From positions 4,850-41,970 of the forward strand of contig NZ_JAUNHK010000011.1 of assembly GCF_030523985.1 (NCBI RefSeq): DNA of 37,121 nt, written 5' to 3'. This DNA comes from Deinococcus sp. (lineage in GTDB: Bacteria > Deinococcota > Deinococci > Deinococcales > Deinococcaceae). Within the stretch, counting starts at the first letter, position 1. Every line of letters begins with the position of its first letter. This document shows positions 34,233-37,121 of this stretch, one piece after another. The notes below the pieces were generated by a model. That model made no database searches. It was given only the letters and a program-made list of their open reading frames with translations, and was not told where the DNA came from. Made by a program: the position numbers and the translations under genes.

Positions 34233-37067
34233 TTAAGGGGCGACGACGGTGGTGCTTTCGACGGTCGAGGTGCCGCCAGCAGTGCCGTCCTGAGCACCGG
34301 TGTAGGTCCACACCACACCGCTGTTGTACTCGTTGGGGGCGATGCCGGGAGCCACGACAGTGTGGCGGGCGTAGATGACCCCACCCACAGGAACCACCAG
34401 GTTGGGCGACAGGGTAACCGTCTGGGTGCCAGTGGTGCTGGTCGCACCAGGAGCCAGGGTGTAGTCCGTACCCAGAACCAGACGACGGGAAGAAGTGCTT
34501 GTGTAGTCGCTGGTGATGACGTTGGTCAAGGCGTCGCGGGTCGGGGTGGGATCAATGTACAGCTCGGTAGCAGTGACATCGAACTGACCGGGGTTGAGCG
34601 CCTGAGGCGTGAAGTCACCGAAGTTGTACTTCAGGACGTTGTTGTTCACGCCCTGGTTGGAGGAGGTTTCCACAGCGAGCACCGAGTACAGGATGGTGCT
34701 GTCGGTGCCGTTGTTGAGGATTTCCGCCTTGGGGTTGTCCGTGATCTGGGTCGCCACCGAGACGAAGCTGTTCACACGCACGCAAGCCGAGGCGTTGCCG
34801 GTGCCGGCGTTGGTGCTGGTGAAGCTGGCGAAGTCGCAGTAGCTGCCGGGGAGGGCCGAGGCAGGCACGCTGCTGACCACGGTCAGGGTCACGCTGCCGC
34901 CCACAGGAATGTTGAGGGTGGCGTTGGCGTCGGCGCCCGCGTAGACGGTGCGGTTGGTGGCGTTGTAGAAGCCGCTGGTCGCCGTGCCGTTGCTGGGCAC
35001 GTAGCTGCTGCTGACGTAGTTGACGTAAGCCGTACCGTTGGTGCCGATGATGTCGGTAATCTTGACGCCTTCAGCGGTACCGTTGCCAGTGTTGCGGACA
35101 ACGATGGTGCTGGTGTAGTTGCCGCCGGGCTTCACGGTGCTGACGTTGTTCGTCTTGGTGATGGCGAGGCGGGGGGTCGCAACGATCAGGCAGGCCTCGT
35201 TGGAGACAGGGTTGCCACCGTTGCTGGTCACGCTGACCTGGTCGCAGTAGCGGCCATCAGCAGAGGCCTGAGCGGTGAAGAAGATGTCGCGCTGCTCACC
35301 GGGCTGCAGGGTGAAGTCGCTGTTGACGCTGAAGCCGTCGCGGGCGTTGGCGGTCGAAGCGGGGCTGGTGGGCAGGGTGATGCTGTAGTTGGCGTCGGCG
35401 GTGGTCACCGCAGTGCCGTTGACGCGCACCAGGTTATCAATCAGGTCGGTCACGTTGGCAGCAGCGCCACCGTTGTTGACCAGACGGATGCGCAGACGTG
35501 CGGGGGTGTTGGCGGGCACGGTACGGGTGGTGCCGAGGTCCACACCGTTGGCGTCGACAAAGTTCTTGAAGACGTTGACGTTGGGCGCCACGAACACGGC
35601 GCAGGCGTTGGAGGTCAGGCCCGCGTTGACAATGCCGAAGTCTACGCTGCTGTAGTTGACGAGGGTGGCCTGGTCGCAGTAGACGCCGGTCTCGGTGGAA
35701 GAGACGGGGAAGTCCAAGTAGACGGTTTGACCGGGGGCCAGCGTGGGGATGACAGTGTCGAAGCCGTCATTGCCCTGGAGGGTGGTGGTCGCCGCGCCCG
35801 CAGGAGTCACGGTGGGAGCAGTCACGCTGTAAGGAGCAGCAGCGCCGCTCACGAGACGGTCGGTCACGTTGACGTTGGTGGCCGTGCCCGCGCCGGTGTT
35901 GGTCACGGCGATGCGCATCGTGACGGTGCCGCCCACGGCAGTCTGACCGTCGGTAGCGGGGGCCGTGCTGTCGGTCAGCACGCTCTTCTTGATGGTGACG
36001 TTGGGGCGGGGAGCGAAGTACTTGTTGAGCACTTGCTTGCCGATTTCCATGTCGCCCACGAAGGCGATGGCCACCACTTCAGCGCTGGCGCGGTCCGCCG
36101 TCGAGAACAGCGTGGTCCAGGTGTAGCCGTCCATGTTGGGGCTGATGTTGTTCAGTCCGTTGACCGAGTTGTAGTAAAGGGGGTACTCAGTGCTGGTCGA
36201 AGGGAAGGGAGTGTTGCGACCTGCAGCGTTGGCGCTGTTGGTCACGGTATCGGCCTGCTTGCCGCTGACGCTGATGGCAGCGGGGGTAATGCCGCCCATG
36301 AAGTTGGTGTCGTTACCGCCGTCGTCGGCCGCACCGAAGATGACGTTGGTAGGCTGACCACTGCCAGCCGTGGTGGGGAGACCGGTGGCAGGGTTGAAGG
36401 CACCGGCAGCACCAGTGATGTTCCAGCGCACGGTCGCGCCCGCAACAGGGTAGGTCTTGCCGTCGGCAGCGCGGTATGCCACGTAGGCGCTGGCGAGGTT
36501 CTGAACGCGGCTGGGAGCGACTTCGGTACGCTCGGCGGCCGTGGAGGTGCCCGCGACAGTGGTGTTGTTGGTCACGGTCAAGCCGCTGGCCTCGTCTTCG
36601 AGCCAGGCCGTGAAGACAAACTTGTTGGGGTTGGTCAGGTCAGCGCTGGGAATCGCGACGAGGTTGCCGTCACGCACGTAGTAATAACCACGGGTGGTCG
36701 GGGTCGTGGGAGTCGCGTTCTTGACCAGGGCGGGTGCCGTCACGGTGGTCACGTTGCCAGCAGTGATGGTGAACTCGATGGCCTCGCTGCTGGCGTAGCC
36801 GGTCTGCGAGAAGACGACGGTGTACTTGCCAGGAGCAAGCGTGCCGTACAGCGCCGGGTCAACGACATTGTTATTGCTGTCCTTAACAGTGGCAACAACG
36901 CTGGTGCCCTTGACGAAGTTCACGGAACCAGTGGTGACGGGCGTCACGCATTCGCCACCCTGCTCGACTTGGGGAGCCGCGCAGGTCACAGGAGTGGTGC
37001 CGTTCTGTCCACAGGCCGACAGCGTCAGGATGCCGGTGAGGGCCATCAGAGCAATACTTTTCTTCAT
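34233..37067 (-). CDS. hpi: HPI S-layer protein (hexagonally packed intermediate layer)
   Basis: A 944-residue secreted protein that closely matches the D. radiodurans HPI surface-layer protein as I recall it (family length about 948). The N-terminus MKKSIALMALTGILTLSAC is a lipoprotein-type signal with Cys19 as the likely lipidated residue. The rest is Ser/Thr/Asn/Val-rich beta structure, built as a chain of immunoglobulin-like domains. DUF11-like modules (MRIAVTNTGAGTATNVNVTD) recur. Three tandem modules each carry a YCD cysteine and a partner: C464/C489, C608/C626 and C744/C762, likely disulfides. It forms the outer hexagonal lattice. The window ends 54 bases upstream of its start, so the full promoter is not visible. 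Confidence 0.93.
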   Translation of the reverse strand: MKKSIALMALTGILTLSACGQNGTTPVTCAAPQVEQGGECVTPVTTGSVNFVKGTSVVATVKDSNNNVVDPALYGTLAPGKYTVVFSQTGYASSEAIEFTITAGNVTTVTAPALVKNATPTTPTTRGYYYVRDGNLVAIPSADLTNPNKFVFTAWLEDEASGLTVTNNTTVAGTSTAAERTEVAPSRVQNLASAYVAYRAADGKTYPVAGATVRWNITGAAGAFNPATGLPTTAGSGQPTNVIFGAADDGGNDTNFMGGITPAAISVSGKQADTVTNSANAAGRNTPFPSTSTEYPLYYNSVNGLNNISPNMDGYTWTTLFSTADRASAEVVAIAFVGDMEIGKQVLNKYFAPRPNVTIKKSVLTDSTAPATDGQTAVGGTVTMRIAVTNTGAGTATNVNVTDRLVSGAAAPYSVTAPTVTPAGAATTTLQGNDGFDTVIPTLAPGQTVYLDFPVSSTETGVYCDQATLVNYSSVDFGIVNAGLTSNACAVFVAPNVNVFKNFVDANGVDLGTTRTVPANTPARLRIRLVNNGGAAANVTDLIDNLVRVNGTAVTTADANYSITLPTSPASTANARDGFSVNSDFTLQPGEQRDIFFTAQASADGRYCDQVSVTSNGGNPVSNEACLIVATPRLAITKTNNVSTVKPGGNYTSTIVVRNTGNGTAEGVKITDIIGTNGTAYVNYVSSSYVPSNGTATSGFYNATNRTVYAGADANATLNIPVGGSVTLTVVSSVPASALPGSYCDFASFTSTNAGTGNASACVRVNSFVSVATQITDNPKAEILNNGTDSTILYSVLAVETSSNQGVNNNVLKYNFGDFTPQALNPGQFDVTATELYIDPTPTRDALTNVITSDYTSTSSRRLVLGTDYTLAPGATSTTGTQTVTLSPNLVVPVGGVIYARHTVVAPGIAPNEYNSGVVWTYTGAQDGTAGGTSTVESTTVVAP

Positions 37068-37090
37068 GGCTCATACCGGGTTTCGGGGAG

Positions 37091-37112
37091 CTGAAGGGAC
37101 TTCAGTAAAATA
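37091..37112 (-). promoter_or_regulatory. hpi leader: inverted repeat and possible -10 box
   Basis: CTGAAG-gga-CTTCAG (37091-37105) is a perfect 6+6 inverted repeat directly downstream of a minus-strand TATTTT (37107-37112). It would lie at or near the 5' end of the hpi mRNA. No clear Shine-Dalgarno site precedes the ATG at 37067. Confidence 0.45.
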
Positions 37113-37121
37113 GAGGCTGTG

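Noticed and set aside
31418..34378. A 986-codon open frame antisense to the esterase and acyl-CoA synthetase genes
   Set aside because: It spans two unrelated, clearly coding genes and their intergenic promoters; composition (His/Arg/Gln/Gly) is that of antisense frames.
34362..37094. A 910-codon open frame antisense to hpi
   Set aside because: It mirrors the hpi gene, is made of low-complexity Gly/Val/Asp/Arg runs, and has no recognisable domain. In high-GC DNA the opposite strand of a real gene often stays open.

Overview
The window is a high-GC, gene-dense chromosomal segment that reads as Deinococcus, very close to D. radiodurans. Three things support this. It carries the HPI-type S-layer gene (34233-37067), a glutaminyl-tRNA synthetase fused to a YqeY/GatB-tail domain (2793-5228), and a caa3-type oxidase with fused subunits I and III. 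Many genes also have a TANNNT -10 box only 5-8 bases before the start codon, the leaderless arrangement known from Deinococcus. I cannot name the strain from sequence alone. There is no transposase, integrase, phage gene or CRISPR array; this is ordinary core chromosome with 34 protein genes (one cut by the window edge) and one tRNA.

Layout. 1-5.9 kb: end of a moaD-like gene, a hotdog thioesterase, a YihY/BrkB membrane protein, an amino-acid binding protein, glnS and a DedA protein. 6-9 kb: a HAD phosphatase, a YbjJ-like MFS transporter and a divergent LacI-family regulator with a candidate operator between the last two. 9-12.2 kb: an unknown gene, a SUKH (SMI1/KNR4) protein, a PDZ/radical-SAM/DUF512 protein and a PaaI-like thioesterase. 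12.3-15.1 kb: a probable zinc-homeostasis cluster (COG0523 metallochaperone, zinc-free ribosomal protein L28, ZnuA-like binding protein, and a divergent unknown CXXC protein), with a TGATA-N6-TATCA palindrome over the shared promoter and a near copy before znuA. 15.2-20.8 kb: DctA, dihydrolipoamide dehydrogenase, tRNA-Glu(UUC), a lipoprotein, a SAM methyltransferase and gpsA. 20.9-27.5 kb: the cytochrome oxidase locus, with ctaA, ctaB (heme A synthesis), coxB and fused coxA/C on the minus strand and a DUF420 assembly protein divergent from ctaA. 27.5-37.1 kb: panB, a CHAD protein, a zinc-ribbon/HEPN-like protein, a C39-like peptidase, an esterase, an acyl-CoA synthetase and the S-layer gene.

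The signals most worth following are (1) degenerate 7-bp-phased repeats at gene ends and inside the GlnRS linker, (2) the zinc cluster with its shared palindrome and an uncharacterised partner gene, (3) the very regular leaderless promoter geometry, and (4) the zinc-ribbon/HEPN-like protein. All functions are assigned by reading motifs and recalled family features; no search or alignment was run.
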